From positions 11,576 to 75,575 of the forward strand of contig JADKGD010000042.1 of assembly GCA_016717145.1 (NCBI GenBank): a stretch of DNA of 64,000 nt. The letters run 5' to 3'. Position numbers and translations under genes: made by a program. Positions 17,602 through 26,811 of this stretch are shown piece after piece (position 1 is the stretch's first letter; the number at the start of each line of letters is the position of its first letter). The DNA comes from Saprospiraceae bacterium. Its GTDB lineage: Bacteria; Bacteroidota; Bacteroidia; Chitinophagales; Saprospiraceae. The notes beneath the pieces were generated by a model, which did no database searches, had not been told where the DNA came from, and saw only the letters and a program-made list of their open reading frames with translations.

Positions 17602-18282
17602 TTGTCTAATCCGATGGAAATTCATATTTTTGGGCCATCAATGTCTTTATCAAAAAAATATATAAGATTTATTTTAGCATTTGGGTTTTGGATTACCTTA
17701 TGTTGGTGTTGTTTTTCACAACAGCGAAATAACCCATTTGAAATTAAACAAAGATTGCATAGTCTTCCAAAAAATGACACTGCTGTAGCTAAAATTGATG
17801 TATCTCCATCATCGATGGGCATAAAAAGTATTGGAGAGGCCTCAATTCCAGACACTAGTAAAATAGCTATCACAAATCCTTCAAAAAATGTTAATCCTTT
17901 TGAAGTTGATCATGTCCCAATAAGGAGAATCTCAGGAAATATGCTAAAGGACAATTTTAATGAGCAAGACAAAAGAAAGCAGAATTCAAACGGGGTTCTG
18001 CTCGGATTCCTGATGCTTTCCTGTGCACTACTGGCAATTGTAATAAACATTAAGAGTAAGGCACTAGGCATAATATCAAAATCTATTGTAAATGAAAATA
18101 TGTTTAAACTTTTATACAGAGAAGAAAGTACCAAGTTTTCACCCTATTTGATATTTCTATTCGTCATTTTTTGTGTTAATCTGGCTGTCTTTATTTTTCT
18201 TGTTTCAAAATATTTTGGTGGACGATCAAACATTATAAGTTTTTATATCATTTTAGGCATTGTTTTTTTATTTATCTTATAA
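17602..18282 (+). CDS. DUF4271 membrane protein, N-terminal part
   Basis: The protein has an N-terminal hydrophobic segment ending near FSQ (residues ~22-41) and a low-complexity stretch rich in Asn and Pro (NPFEIKQRL, NPFEVDHVP, a repeated NPFE motif). A multi-helix membrane domain characteristic of DUF4271 follows. The frame terminates inside the membrane domain at 18282. The family match continues in the next frame, and one extra T in the T7 run at 18263-18269 would join the two (giving IYLIKHFSLFLLGN). DUF4271 has no known function. In Bacteroidota it is commonly found beside uroporphyrinogen-III synthase, as here. The ATG at 17602 may be upstream of the true start; ATG at 17614 or 17641 are alternatives. 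Confidence 0.75.
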   Translation: MSNPMEIHIFGPSMSLSKKYIRFILAFGFWITLCWCCFSQQRNNPFEIKQRLHSLPKNDTAVAKIDVSPSSMGIKSIGEASIPDTSKIAITNPSKNVNPFEVDHVPIRRISGNMLKDNFNEQDKRKQNSNGVLLGFLMLSCALLAIVINIKSKALGIISKSIVNENMFKLLYREESTKFSPYLIFLFVIFCVNLAVFIFLVSKYFGGRSNIISFYIILGIVFLFIL

Positions 18283-18293
18283 AACATTTCAGT

Positions 18294-18626
18294 TTGTTTT
18301 TATTGGGAAATGTCTTTGTTTTATCAAAATATACTCAACTTTATAGTTTTGCAGTCTTGGTATTTAATGTATTTACAGGCATTTATTTGATACCCATAAA
18401 TTTTATTATAGCATTTGGGCCTAGTAATTTTAATGAAATAATAATTGTTATTTCGCTGTTTTATTTAGGATTTATGATACTATTGCGGACAATCAGAGGT
18501 ATTTTTATTGTTTCCAACCTAATTTCAGATAGAATATTCCAAATTTTTATTTACCTTTGCGCCATGGAGATAGCGCCTGTTTTAATTTTGGCAAAGACAG
18601 TGATTAAATGGGGGCTTTATAACTAA
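18294..18626 (+). pseudogene. DUF4271 protein, C-terminal part after frameshift
   Basis: This is the remainder of the DUF4271 membrane domain. Four hydrophobic helices (LLGNVFVLSKYT, FIIAFGPSNFNEIIIVISL, ILLRTIRGIFIV, MEIAPVLILAKTVI) match the end of the family and run to a natural stop at 18626, 27 bp before the next gene. The part before the nominal start codon (IYLIKHFSLF) also matches, so it is a continuation and not an independent gene. Whether the shift is biological or an error in a 7-T homopolymer cannot be decided from sequence alone. Confidence 0.7.
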
Positions 18627-18652
18627 TTTTTTAGTAAACTTTAATGGTGTAA

Positions 18653-19453
18653 ATGGCAACTAAAAGCACAGCGTCTCAGATTGAACCTCGTTATATTGAA
18701 AAACATAATCCAGTAAAATCACTATTAATTTCTCAACCCAAGCCAGAAGACAAATCTCCATACTACGAGATGGAATTGAAGTGGAATCTTAAGATTGATT
18801 GGCGGCCATTTATTCAGGTGGCTCCCGTTTCAGAAAAAGAGTTTCGCAAGAACAGGATTAATCTTGGAGAATTTCCTTGTGTCATTCTAAATAGTAAAGG
18901 GGCTGTTGATAATTTTTTCAGACTTTGTGAGGAAACAAGGGTTAGAATATCTCAGGATACCAGATATTTCTGTTTGACAGAAGCGATTGCCAATTACCTT
19001 CAAAAATTTATACTTTACAGAAAACGAAAAGTGTTTGTTGGTAAAAGAATTGCTGAAGATCTTGCACATTATTTTAACAAATATAAAAGTGAGAAATTTC
19101 TACTACCCTGTTCGAATTTAGGTTCAACTGAAATCGTAAGCTACCTGGAGAAGTTGGGTATTAATCATACTGAAGTAGTGATGTACACCACGGTGTCTGC
19201 GGATCTGTCTGACCTTAGCGATGTGTATTATGATATTTTAGCCTTTTTTAGTCCACAAGGTATAGAATCGTTGTTTGAAAATTTTCCTGATTTTGAACAA
19301 AATAATACGAGAATAGCCGTTTTTGGTAATGCAACTTGCAGAGTTGCTGAAGAAAAAGGATTATTTGTAAATATAAAGGCGCCAACACCTGAGGCACCTT
19401 CCATGACAAAAGCTCTTGAGAACTATATTATTAAGTCCAACGGAACAAAGTAG
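18653..19453 (+). CDS. hemD: Uroporphyrinogen-III synthase (HemD family)
   Basis: This 266-residue cytosolic enzyme of tetrapyrrole biosynthesis cyclises hydroxymethylbilane to uroporphyrinogen III with inversion of ring D. The two alternating alpha/beta domains of HemD are recognisable. VILNSKGAVDNFFRLCEE is the usual I.TS..AV..F motif, here with Ser in place of Thr-Ser. AFFSPQGIESLFENF matches the second conserved block, and FGNATCRVAEEKGL the C-terminal (G..TA..A...G) motif. The N-terminus has an extra ~45 charged residues. It follows DUF4271 by 26 bp, a standard Bacteroidota pairing. Confidence 0.85.
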   Translation: MATKSTASQIEPRYIEKHNPVKSLLISQPKPEDKSPYYEMELKWNLKIDWRPFIQVAPVSEKEFRKNRINLGEFPCVILNSKGAVDNFFRLCEETRVRISQDTRYFCLTEAIANYLQKFILYRKRKVFVGKRIAEDLAHYFNKYKSEKFLLPCSNLGSTEIVSYLEKLGINHTEVVMYTTVSADLSDLSDVYYDILAFFSPQGIESLFENFPDFEQNNTRIAVFGNATCRVAEEKGLFVNIKAPTPEAPSMTKALENYIIKSNGTK

Positions 19454-19499
19454 ATTTTATCATGGTGTGTAGACCATTGACATCATATTTGCCACCAAC

Positions 19500-20132
19500 A
19501 TGGACGTGAAATTTATACAGCTATTGGAGCATAGGCTTGCTCAGGAATTACCTGGAGCAGACTCTCAGAATCTCATGGCTCCTGAAGGAAGTGAAAAATA
19601 TAGAATTATAAGCCCAAATCACAAAATAGCTTGTGTATTGCTGTTGATTTTTCCAAAAGAAAAAGAATGGTATATCAGCTTAATTGAAAGGGCTTCTCAG
19701 CATCCTGAAGATAAGCATGGCGGGCAACTTGGTTTTCCAGGCGGAAAATTGGATCCGAGTGACAATACTTATGAAGATTGTGCATTGAGAGAGACTTATG
19801 AAGAACTTGGTGTGCCACCTGACAGCGTCGGTATATTAGGTAGTTTGACACCACTTTATGTTTATGTGAGTAATTTTTTGGTTCACCCATATGTTGGTTT
19901 TACTACTGAATATCCAAAATTTATCCAACAGGAATCTGAGGTAAAGAGTATCATCGAAGTCCCTGTAAACAGGTTTCTTAAATCGAAATACAAAAGCTTT
20001 GCCGACATCTCAGTTAGAGATTTTGTATTGAAAAATACACCTTATTATGACATTTATGGACAACAGTTATGGGGTGCCACTGCCATGATGATAAGTGAGT
20101 TTGAACAGATTCTAAAAGATATATGGGAGTGA
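19500..20132 (+). CDS. NUDIX hydrolase, CoA pyrophosphatase-like
   Basis: This 210-residue NUDIX enzyme has the Nudix box at residues 81-105, starting GGKLDPSD and ending RETYEELGV, with all the metal-binding glutamates. It is preceded by SQHPEDKHGGQLGFPGG, the UPF0035-type motif (H..GQ..FPGG) that marks CoA diphosphatases of the NudL group. It likely cleaves CoA or related nucleoside diphosphate compounds in the cytoplasm. The gene lies 46 bp after the uroporphyrinogen-III synthase on the same strand. Confidence 0.85.
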   Translation: MDVKFIQLLEHRLAQELPGADSQNLMAPEGSEKYRIISPNHKIACVLLLIFPKEKEWYISLIERASQHPEDKHGGQLGFPGGKLDPSDNTYEDCALRETYEELGVPPDSVGILGSLTPLYVYVSNFLVHPYVGFTTEYPKFIQQESEVKSIIEVPVNRFLKSKYKSFADISVRDFVLKNTPYYDIYGQQLWGATAMMISEFEQILKDIWE

Positions 20133-20207
20133 CAAATGAAATATTAGTCGTTAATTCCTTATCGATTGTAAAAATAACTATCTTCGCCGCTGAATATATT
20201 CGATATT

Positions 20208-22358
20208 ATGAGATATTTTAAACGCTATCTTGTCACTGCGGCGTTGCCATATGCGAATGGTCCACTACATATTGGTCACCTGGCTGGTGCTTATCTCTCT
20301 GCAGATGCTTACGTGCGTTTTCAGAGACTGATGGGTAAAGATATTTTGTTTATTTGTGGTTCGGATGAACATGGTGCTGCCATCACTATCAAGGCAATTA
20401 CTGAAGGACTAAAGCCACAAGATATTGTAGATAAGTATCATTCATTATTTAATGATACGTTCAAACGGATAGGCGTTTCATTTGATATGTATCACAGGAC
20501 TTCTGCTCAACTGCACCATGAGACCTCGCAGGAATTTTTCAGAAAACTTTATTACAAAGGAGAATTTGAAGAAAAAGAATCTGAACAATACTTTGACCAA
20601 GAGGCATCTCAGTTTTTAGCAGACAGATATATTATGGGTACCTGTCCTAAATGTGCTAATCCAGAGGCATATGGAGATCAATGTGAGAAATGCGGATCCT
20701 CTCTTAGCCCGACTGAGTTAATTAATCCAGTGTCAAAATTATCCGGCAGCAAACCAGTTTTACGTAAAACCGTTCATTGGTATTTGCCATTGGATAAATA
20801 TGAATATTGGCTTAGAGAATGGGTGGAAACCGGTAAACTGGACGGACAGCAGCTTCATGATCCTGGTGATTGGAAAAATCACGTCCTTGGTCAATGCAAA
20901 TCATGGCTGGACGGAGGACTTCAGCCTAGGGCCATGACCAGAGATTTGGATTGGGGCGTAGATGTTCCTCATGATATCAAAGGTCATGAAGGAAAAAAGT
21001 TATATGTTTGGATGGATGCTCCAATTGGTTATATTTCAGCAACCAAACAATGGGCCATTGACCATAATAAAAATTGGAAAAAATACTGGCAGGATAACGA
21101 AACGGCATTAATCCATTTTATTGGTAAAGATAACATTGTATTTCATTGTCTGATTTTTCCTGCAATCCTTCATGCCCACGGAGATTACATTCTTCCTGTT
21201 AATGTCCCGGCAAATCAGTTTCTGAATCTGGAGGGAAAAAAAATATCCACATCTCGCAACTGGGCGGTTTGGGTACACGAATATCTGGATGAAGTGCCGG
21301 ACAAACAAGACGAACTAAGATATGTTATGATAAAAAATATGCCCGAACAAAAAGATAGCGAATTTACATGGAAAGGATTTCAGGATGCTGTTAATAACGA
21401 ATTAGTCAATAATCTTGCAAATTTTGTAAATAGAGTAGTTGTATTGACTCAAAAATTTTATGATGGTAAAGTACCCGCATTTGATGAATCACAGGATTTT
21501 GCGGGGCCGGAAGGAATGTATGATTCCACGTATCATGATTCTGAATTACTTCGTTTATTTGATGATATACAAGAAATGTGTGAACATCTTCGTGGATTTG
21601 ATTTCAGGTCAGGATTGAAGATATTGATGGAGATTTCAACAAAGGGAAATCAAATTTTACAATTTAATGAGCCCTGGAAGATGATTAAAGAAGATCCTGG
21701 GACTGTGAAAGTAGTCATGAATCTTTGTCTTCAATATGTGGCAGCAATAGGCATCATTTGTCGTCCATTTATGCCTTTTACGTCTGATAAAATAAGAATA
21801 CTGCTAAATCAGAAACCAATTGGAGAAAAAGGAGAATTAAACAAGATGCTTGATGATCTGAGTGAAGGCAAGTGTTTATTAAAAAATAAACATAAGATAG
21901 GTGAACCGACGCATCTATTTACGCGTATTGATGACGCATCCATTAATTTGCAAATTGAAAAACTGGAATCTTCTACTATACATGAAACAGCATCTGACAT
22001 GGAAACAGCAGCAATAGCTCCTTCTATAAAAGCAGAAATAACTTATGAGGATTTTTCTAAAATGGATATAAGGACTGCTACAATTATAGCGGCTGAAAAA
22101 ATAGAAAAGGCAGATAAATTATTAAAATTGACGCTAGATCTTGGCTTTGAGAAACGGACTGTCGTCTCCGGTATTGCTGAACATTATAGCCCTGAGGATG
22201 TTTTAGGTATGAAAGTTAGTCTACTAGCTAATCTGGCTCCGCGCAAAATGAAAGGCGTTGAGTCCCAGGGTATGATTCTTATGGCGGAAAATAAAGCAGG
22301 TCAGCTTAGTTTTGTCAGTCCTTCAGATGGGTGGGAAAATGGTCAATCAATTAAATGA
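20208..22358 (+). CDS. metG: Methionyl-tRNA synthetase with C-terminal tRNA-binding domain
   Basis: This 716-residue class I aminoacyl-tRNA synthetase charges tRNA-Met. PLHIGHLAGAYLSADAYVRF carries the HIGH signature at residues 21-24. A zinc knuckle (CPKC..., CEKCG) sits at about residues 144-163, and KISTSRNW near residue 345 is the KMSKS-type loop in the common KISTS variant. FVNRVVVLTQKFYDGKVP begins the anticodon-binding helical bundle. The last ~100 residues (FSKMDIRTATIIAAEKIEKA) are an EMAP/Trbp111-like tRNA-binding OB fold. The length is normal for the long-form bacterial enzyme. Its stop codon overlaps the start of the Fur-family gene. Confidence 0.97.
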   Translation: MRYFKRYLVTAALPYANGPLHIGHLAGAYLSADAYVRFQRLMGKDILFICGSDEHGAAITIKAITEGLKPQDIVDKYHSLFNDTFKRIGVSFDMYHRTSAQLHHETSQEFFRKLYYKGEFEEKESEQYFDQEASQFLADRYIMGTCPKCANPEAYGDQCEKCGSSLSPTELINPVSKLSGSKPVLRKTVHWYLPLDKYEYWLREWVETGKLDGQQLHDPGDWKNHVLGQCKSWLDGGLQPRAMTRDLDWGVDVPHDIKGHEGKKLYVWMDAPIGYISATKQWAIDHNKNWKKYWQDNETALIHFIGKDNIVFHCLIFPAILHAHGDYILPVNVPANQFLNLEGKKISTSRNWAVWVHEYLDEVPDKQDELRYVMIKNMPEQKDSEFTWKGFQDAVNNELVNNLANFVNRVVVLTQKFYDGKVPAFDESQDFAGPEGMYDSTYHDSELLRLFDDIQEMCEHLRGFDFRSGLKILMEISTKGNQILQFNEPWKMIKEDPGTVKVVMNLCLQYVAAIGIICRPFMPFTSDKIRILLNQKPIGEKGELNKMLDDLSEGKCLLKNKHKIGEPTHLFTRIDDASINLQIEKLESSTIHETASDMETAAIAPSIKAEITYEDFSKMDIRTATIIAAEKIEKADKLLKLTLDLGFEKRTVVSGIAEHYSPEDVLGMKVSLLANLAPRKMKGVESQGMILMAENKAGQLSFVSPSDGWENGQSIK

Positions 22359-22768
22359 TGTCTCTTTCAGATAACATATTAAAAAAGCATAAACTTAGAA
22401 TTACCCAGTTCAGGTCTGAGGTCATTGATATATTTAATGAAGCAGGCAGGGCATTATCAAGTAATGATATTGAAGCAAAACTAAAGGATGCAGATAGAAT
22501 TACCCTGTACCGGACTTTAAAAAATTTTGAAGACAAAGGCATCATTCATAGAGCTATGGATGGTACTCAAACTCAAAAGTATGCCATGTGTGAAGCTGAA
22601 TGTGATGAGTATCATCACCATGATGAACATGTCCATTTCCATTGTGAGAATTGTGAAAATACTTTTTGTATGGACAACGTTTTTGTTCCTAAAATCATAT
22701 TGCCCAATGGATTTAAGATGCACAATGCCCATATGGTCATCAATGGCCGCTGTAAGAATTGTGGTTAA
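22355..22768 (+). CDS. Fur-family metalloregulator
   Basis: The 137-residue repressor has a winged helix (LRITQFRSEVIDIF, DRITLYRTLKNFEDKGIIH) followed by the Fur dimerisation domain. It carries a metal-binding stretch rich in His/Asp (YHHHDEHVHFHCENC) and two CxxC pairs (CENC and CKNC) for structural zinc. The short hinge and CxxC pairs fit Zur- or Fur-like proteins of Bacteroidota, but the metal cannot be assigned. The ATG overlaps the metG stop (ATGA), so expression is coupled to metG. A second ATG one codon later is equally possible. Confidence 0.9.
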   Translation: MMSLSDNILKKHKLRITQFRSEVIDIFNEAGRALSSNDIEAKLKDADRITLYRTLKNFEDKGIIHRAMDGTQTQKYAMCEAECDEYHHHDEHVHFHCENCENTFCMDNVFVPKIILPNGFKMHNAHMVINGRCKNCG

Positions 22769-22826
22769 TCTTAAGTGATATTTTACAATTCAATCGAATG
22801 TCATAGGAAGCGATAGATATCTCAAA

Positions 22827-23573
22827 TTACCAGGTTGCGCCCGGATAAGATCGTTGTAGATATTGTAATTCAGCCAGTACAAAACCAAGATGTTCACTAT
22901 GCAAACCGATTTTGCCACCTGATTTATTGAAGTAAGATGTCGGAACTTTTAGTGTTGCTTCGTCTATAATCTCCATAAATTTATGATAAGCCTGTTTTTT
23001 TATTTGGTTGAGATCGGGACATATTTTATGTTCTGAACAATACGTTTCAAAATAGGCAGGCATAAACATTTCTTCAAAATATGGCATAAAGTTTTCAAGT
23101 GATTGTTGGATTTTCAGGTGACTTTCTTGGCTTCCATCTCCCAGTCTTACGATCCATTCGCTTGAAAAAGTAAGATGATAAGTCACCTCTTTTAAACTCT
23201 TTTTTGCTATAGCAGATAGCCTTGAGTCACCTGAAGTGGTTAAGTCTTTTAACATATAATAATGATAACAATCAAACATACATTGTCTCATCATTGTATC
23301 ACCCCAATGTCCGTTAGGCTGTTCGACCAAAAGTACGTTCCTGAATGCACGCACATCTCTTAGCATCGGATAGTCATCTTCTTGTTTACCTTCAGTTTCC
23401 GCAAGATATTGATAATAATTTCTTGCTTCACCTATTAAGTCCAGGGCAATATTAGTCAAGGCTATATCTTGCTCAAGCACTGGTCCATGTCCACACCATT
23501 CGCCTAATCTTTGGCCCAATATCATACTGTTATCAGCCAATGATAATATAAATTCTTTAACTTGTATTTCCAT
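22827..23573 (-). CDS. paaC: Phenylacetyl-CoA epoxidase subunit PaaC
   Basis: This is the structural (non-catalytic) ferritin-like subunit of the phenylacetyl-CoA 1,2-epoxidase. Typical motifs are LADNSMILGQRLGEWCGHGP, ALTNIALDLIGEARNYYQY, EVTYHLTFSSEWIVRLGDG and SEHLGFVLAELQYLQRSYPG at the C-terminus. The frame is open for another 30 codons upstream, but those are not conserved and would overlap paaB, so the ATG at 23571-23573 (MEIQVKEF) is preferred. It lies 4 bp after paaB and is the last gene of the paa cluster in this window. No paaD or paaE follows. Confidence 0.93.
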   Translation of the reverse strand: MEIQVKEFILSLADNSMILGQRLGEWCGHGPVLEQDIALTNIALDLIGEARNYYQYLAETEGKQEDDYPMLRDVRAFRNVLLVEQPNGHWGDTMMRQCMFDCYHYYMLKDLTTSGDSRLSAIAKKSLKEVTYHLTFSSEWIVRLGDGSQESHLKIQQSLENFMPYFEEMFMPAYFETYCSEHKICPDLNQIKKQAYHKFMEIIDEATLKVPTSYFNKSGGKIGLHSEHLGFVLAELQYLQRSYPGATW

Positions 23574-23577
23574 TCTT

Positions 23578-23859
23578 TCACATATGTTTAAGTTCTGCAG
23601 GCAGATTATAAAAGGTAGGATGTCTGTAAATTTTATCTTCAGCAGGGTCAAACAATGCTTCACTATCCTGGGGATTTGAAGCAGTGATATACTTGGCTTC
23701 TACTACCCAAATGCTTACACCTTCATTTCTTCGCGTATAAACATCCCGGGCATTTTGAATAGCCATATGGGCATCAGAGGCATGTATACTTCCGACATGT
23801 TTGTGATTTAAACCGTTTTTTGACCTTATAAAAACTTCAAATAATGGCCAGTCATTCAT
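23578..23859 (-). CDS. paaB: Phenylacetyl-CoA epoxidase subunit PaaB
   Basis: This 93-residue PaaB begins MNDWPLFEVFIRSKNGLNHK and continues HVGSIHASDAHMAIQNARDV and YTRRNEGVSIWVV, all hallmark motifs of the family. PaaB bridges the PaaA-PaaC heterodimers in the multicomponent monooxygenase. It lies 4 bp upstream of paaC and only 22 bp downstream of the intervening subtilase gene, so it is very probably cotranscribed with both. Confidence 0.95.
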   Translation of the reverse strand: MNDWPLFEVFIRSKNGLNHKHVGSIHASDAHMAIQNARDVYTRRNEGVSIWVVEAKYITASNPQDSEALFDPAEDKIYRHPTFYNLPAELKHM

Positions 23860-23881
23860 ATATTATTTATTTTGGTTAAAA

Positions 23882-25801
23882 TTAATTTGGACATATGGCT
23901 CGCATAATAAGAATGGTTCCAAGGTCGCTAATATTCGTTAGAAAACAGGTATTGTCAGGGCTTCGTAATAGTAAGCCTTTGAAGCCATCAGTTATATAAA
24001 TGTCACCATTTTGAATTTTTGTATGTATCGTTGGCAATATGGTCTCTAATGATGTGGATAGGGAACCACTGTTGGAGATATTCAGATTCCAATATGATCC
24101 ATCGGCTGATTTAAGCACAATTTTTGATAAATTTGTCAACAGGTTTAAACTGCCATTTGATATGGTAGCTGATCCGGAATTTACAATATTTACAGCAGCG
24201 GCGTTTAGTATTCCAGTATCATTTACTGTAATCCGAAATTTATTTAGATTTGGACTAGCAAGGATTATCCCATTAGCAGCATTATCAATAACCAGACTTT
24301 GTGGCTGAATGACGTAAGGCGGGTAATTTCCAGGCAATACCATGTTTACTGCAGCAAGTGCATTTATCCTTCCATAACCAAAAGTATTGTTCGGGATTGT
24401 TGTTCCTGATACTGAGCCGCAGGTCTGTGTACTGGTCAAATGTACAGCTGTTTCTTCTATAATTGTTTCAATAACATCTACTGCACCAGCTAGTTGTGGA
24501 TTGGCAGAAAGAAGAAGCGCGACCTGACCAACCACATGGGGACCAGCCATGCTAGTGCCGGAATATGTAGCATAACTACCATCTTTGATGGATGATCTGA
24601 CACCCGAGCCAGGAGCTGAAATATTTGGTTTTAGCCTGTCTGAAGTGTCGACAGTCACCGGACCTCTACTACTAAAATTTGAAATGGCATCTGTGTTCGT
24701 AGTTGATCCAACACTAAAACTCCCACTAAAAATAGCAGCCGGGTCACCTACCGTACTGCAGTCAGGTCCGGCATTTCCGGCAGATACCACAATAACACAA
24801 CCGGCATTTCTAAGATTGTTTAATGCAGACTTCATTACAGAAAAATTTGAGGTATTGCAGCCTTCTCCGGTTGGGCAACCCCAGGAATTATTGATCACAT
24901 GTGGCATTTTAGTATGATCGCCATTTACAGGTAAACTACCATATGGATAGGGTGCTAAAAACCATTCAAAACATTCTGTATATGTCGTTAATGTTCCCCA
25001 TCCTCTTTCCATATTTCTACAGCCGATCCACTTGGCATTTGGCGCAACACCAATTTGATTGGTGGCCCCATCATCACCTACCATAGTGCCCATGGTATGG
25101 GTTCCATGATTATGATCGTCACATGGTTCTGATAAATTATATCCGCATGGGTTGGAACCCATGTTATGTGAATTATTACCATTAATAGCATCGTGCCAAT
25201 TGTAGTCATGACTTGCTATGGTACCATTCCAGCCACGATATTTTCCTTTTAATGCATCATGATCCCATTTATATCCCGTGTCCTGTCCTCCGACTACTAC
25301 ATTTTGACCAGTATATCCCAAACTCCAGACTGATGGGGCATTAATCTGGGATAAATTCCATTCTATAGTCCGGCTGGCATCAACAGTCCTGTCATGGACT
25401 ACATCTTCCATTTTAAAAGATCCGTCTTCAATAACTTCTTTTACACTTGACAATGTGGCAATTTGTTCAATAAGTGAAAAATCTACATTGGTGGAAATCA
25501 TATTGACAATATAAAAACTTCTGTATGTGATTTTTTTGGCTTCCAGAAAAGACATAACTTCCTTTTGACTTTTTGATGCCGTTTCGACAAGCTTATTAAA
25601 CACATGGGTCGTCTTGGATTCTTTACCCATTATTGTAGCCGCATTGCTTACATCAGCCTGTTCTTTCAGCACAATTACAACAGCCTGAGTTTTTGATTTA
25701 TCACCTTTCCTGAGCTTAATATCAATTTTGTCTATGACTTGACTCCAACCAAAAAGGGTTGTCAAAATCATTACACAAAAAACTCTAAAAAGTCTATTCA
25801 T
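23882..25801 (-). CDS. Secreted S8 subtilisin-like serine protease, inserted in the paa operon
   Basis: The protein has a signal peptide (residues 1-20, ending FGWSQ) and an I9-like propeptide region (~35-130). The catalytic domain carries Asp174 (VGGQDTGYKWD), His232 (NHGTHTMGTMVG), the oxyanion Asn in VINNSWG and Ser417 (YSGTSMAGPHVVG). It resembles bacillopeptidase F-like subtilases. The last ~130 residues hold three degenerate repeats of the type NG-x-L/I...LLLRSPDNTCF...NISDLGTI, with no YPNP-type T9SS sorting domain. The gene lies 30 bp after paaA and 22 bp before paaB, on the same strand and without an obvious terminator. A functional link with phenylacetate metabolism is not expected. 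Confidence 0.92.
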   Translation of the reverse strand: MNRLFRVFCVMILTTLFGWSQVIDKIDIKLRKGDKSKTQAVVIVLKEQADVSNAATIMGKESKTTHVFNKLVETASKSQKEVMSFLEAKKITYRSFYIVNMISTNVDFSLIEQIATLSSVKEVIEDGSFKMEDVVHDRTVDASRTIEWNLSQINAPSVWSLGYTGQNVVVGGQDTGYKWDHDALKGKYRGWNGTIASHDYNWHDAINGNNSHNMGSNPCGYNLSEPCDDHNHGTHTMGTMVGDDGATNQIGVAPNAKWIGCRNMERGWGTLTTYTECFEWFLAPYPYGSLPVNGDHTKMPHVINNSWGCPTGEGCNTSNFSVMKSALNNLRNAGCVIVVSAGNAGPDCSTVGDPAAIFSGSFSVGSTTNTDAISNFSSRGPVTVDTSDRLKPNISAPGSGVRSSIKDGSYATYSGTSMAGPHVVGQVALLLSANPQLAGAVDVIETIIEETAVHLTSTQTCGSVSGTTIPNNTFGYGRINALAAVNMVLPGNYPPYVIQPQSLVIDNAANGIILASPNLNKFRITVNDTGILNAAAVNIVNSGSATISNGSLNLLTNLSKIVLKSADGSYWNLNISNSGSLSTSLETILPTIHTKIQNGDIYITDGFKGLLLRSPDNTCFLTNISDLGTILIMRAICPN

Positions 25802-25831
25802 AAAAACATATGGGTTAGCTTATACAATTTA

Positions 25832-26782
25832 TTAAGCCACACTTACTTTTACCTGGTTTTTATGTTTTTCAGCATATGCAGTAGCTGCTTCCCTTACCCA
25901 AGAACCATTTTCATGAGCTTTAACCCTGGCAGCAAGTCGCTCTTTATTACAGGGACCATTTCCATTCACAACGTTCCAAAAATCATCCCAGTTAATGGTC
26001 CCGAAATCATAATGACCAGTTTTGTCATTCCATTTTAATAACGGGTCAGGAACTGTAATCCCTAATATCTCAGCCTGAGGAATGGTCATATCTACAAATC
26101 GTTGTCTAAGCTCATCGTTTGAAAAACGTTTTATTTTCCATGTCATTGATTGGGCTGAATGAGGAGAATCACCATCACTGGGACCAAACATCATCAATGA
26201 TGGCCACCACCATCTGTTTAAGGCATCCTGTGCCATTTCTTTTTGTTCTGGTGTACCGTTGCAAAGCGTAAGTAATATTTCATAACCTTGTCGCTGATGA
26301 AATGACTCTTCTTTACAAACTCTTACCATAGCTCTTGCATAAGGACCATAGGAACATCTGCAAAGTGGTACCTGGTTCATAATGGCAGCGCCGTCAACCA
26401 GCCAGCCAACTGCACCTATATCCGCCCATGTTAATGTAGGATAGTTAAAAATGCTTGAATATTTCGCCTTTCCGGAATGCAATTGATCCAATAGTTCATC
26501 TCTGGAAATGCCTAATGTTTCGGCGGCTGAATAAAGATAAAGGCCATGACCTGCCTCATCCTGTACTTTAGCAAGAAGAGCAAGTTTGCGGCGGAGACTA
26601 GGTGCACGTGTGATCCAATTTCCTTCTGGAAGCATACCTACTATTTCTGAATGTGCATGCTGAGAAATCTGACGGATTAAGGTCTTTCGATATGCATCAG
26701 GCATCCAGTCTCTGGCTTCTATTTTTTCATCTTTATCAATTGCAGATTGAAAATTTAGCTCTAAAGAGGTTATATTATTCAT
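25832..26782 (-). CDS. paaA: Phenylacetyl-CoA epoxidase catalytic subunit PaaA
   Basis: This is the catalytic diiron subunit that epoxidises the ring of phenylacetyl-CoA in aerobic phenylacetate degradation. Diiron ligand motifs are visible: AHSEIVGMLPEGNWI, VQDEAGHGLYLYSAAE and VCKEESFHQRQG. WWWPSLMMFGPSDGDSPHS and the C-terminal WDDFWNVVNGNGPCNKER are standard PaaA signatures. At 316 residues it has normal length. It is the first gene of the cluster and is transcribed divergently from priA; a TATCTTTG -7 box lies about 30 bp upstream. Confidence 0.97.
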   Translation of the reverse strand: MNNITSLELNFQSAIDKDEKIEARDWMPDAYRKTLIRQISQHAHSEIVGMLPEGNWITRAPSLRRKLALLAKVQDEAGHGLYLYSAAETLGISRDELLDQLHSGKAKYSSIFNYPTLTWADIGAVGWLVDGAAIMNQVPLCRCSYGPYARAMVRVCKEESFHQRQGYEILLTLCNGTPEQKEMAQDALNRWWWPSLMMFGPSDGDSPHSAQSMTWKIKRFSNDELRQRFVDMTIPQAEILGITVPDPLLKWNDKTGHYDFGTINWDDFWNVVNGNGPCNKERLAARVKAHENGSWVREAATAYAEKHKNQVKVSVA

Positions 26783-26811
26783 GTATAATTATGCTTAGAT
26801 TTTTGATTTTA

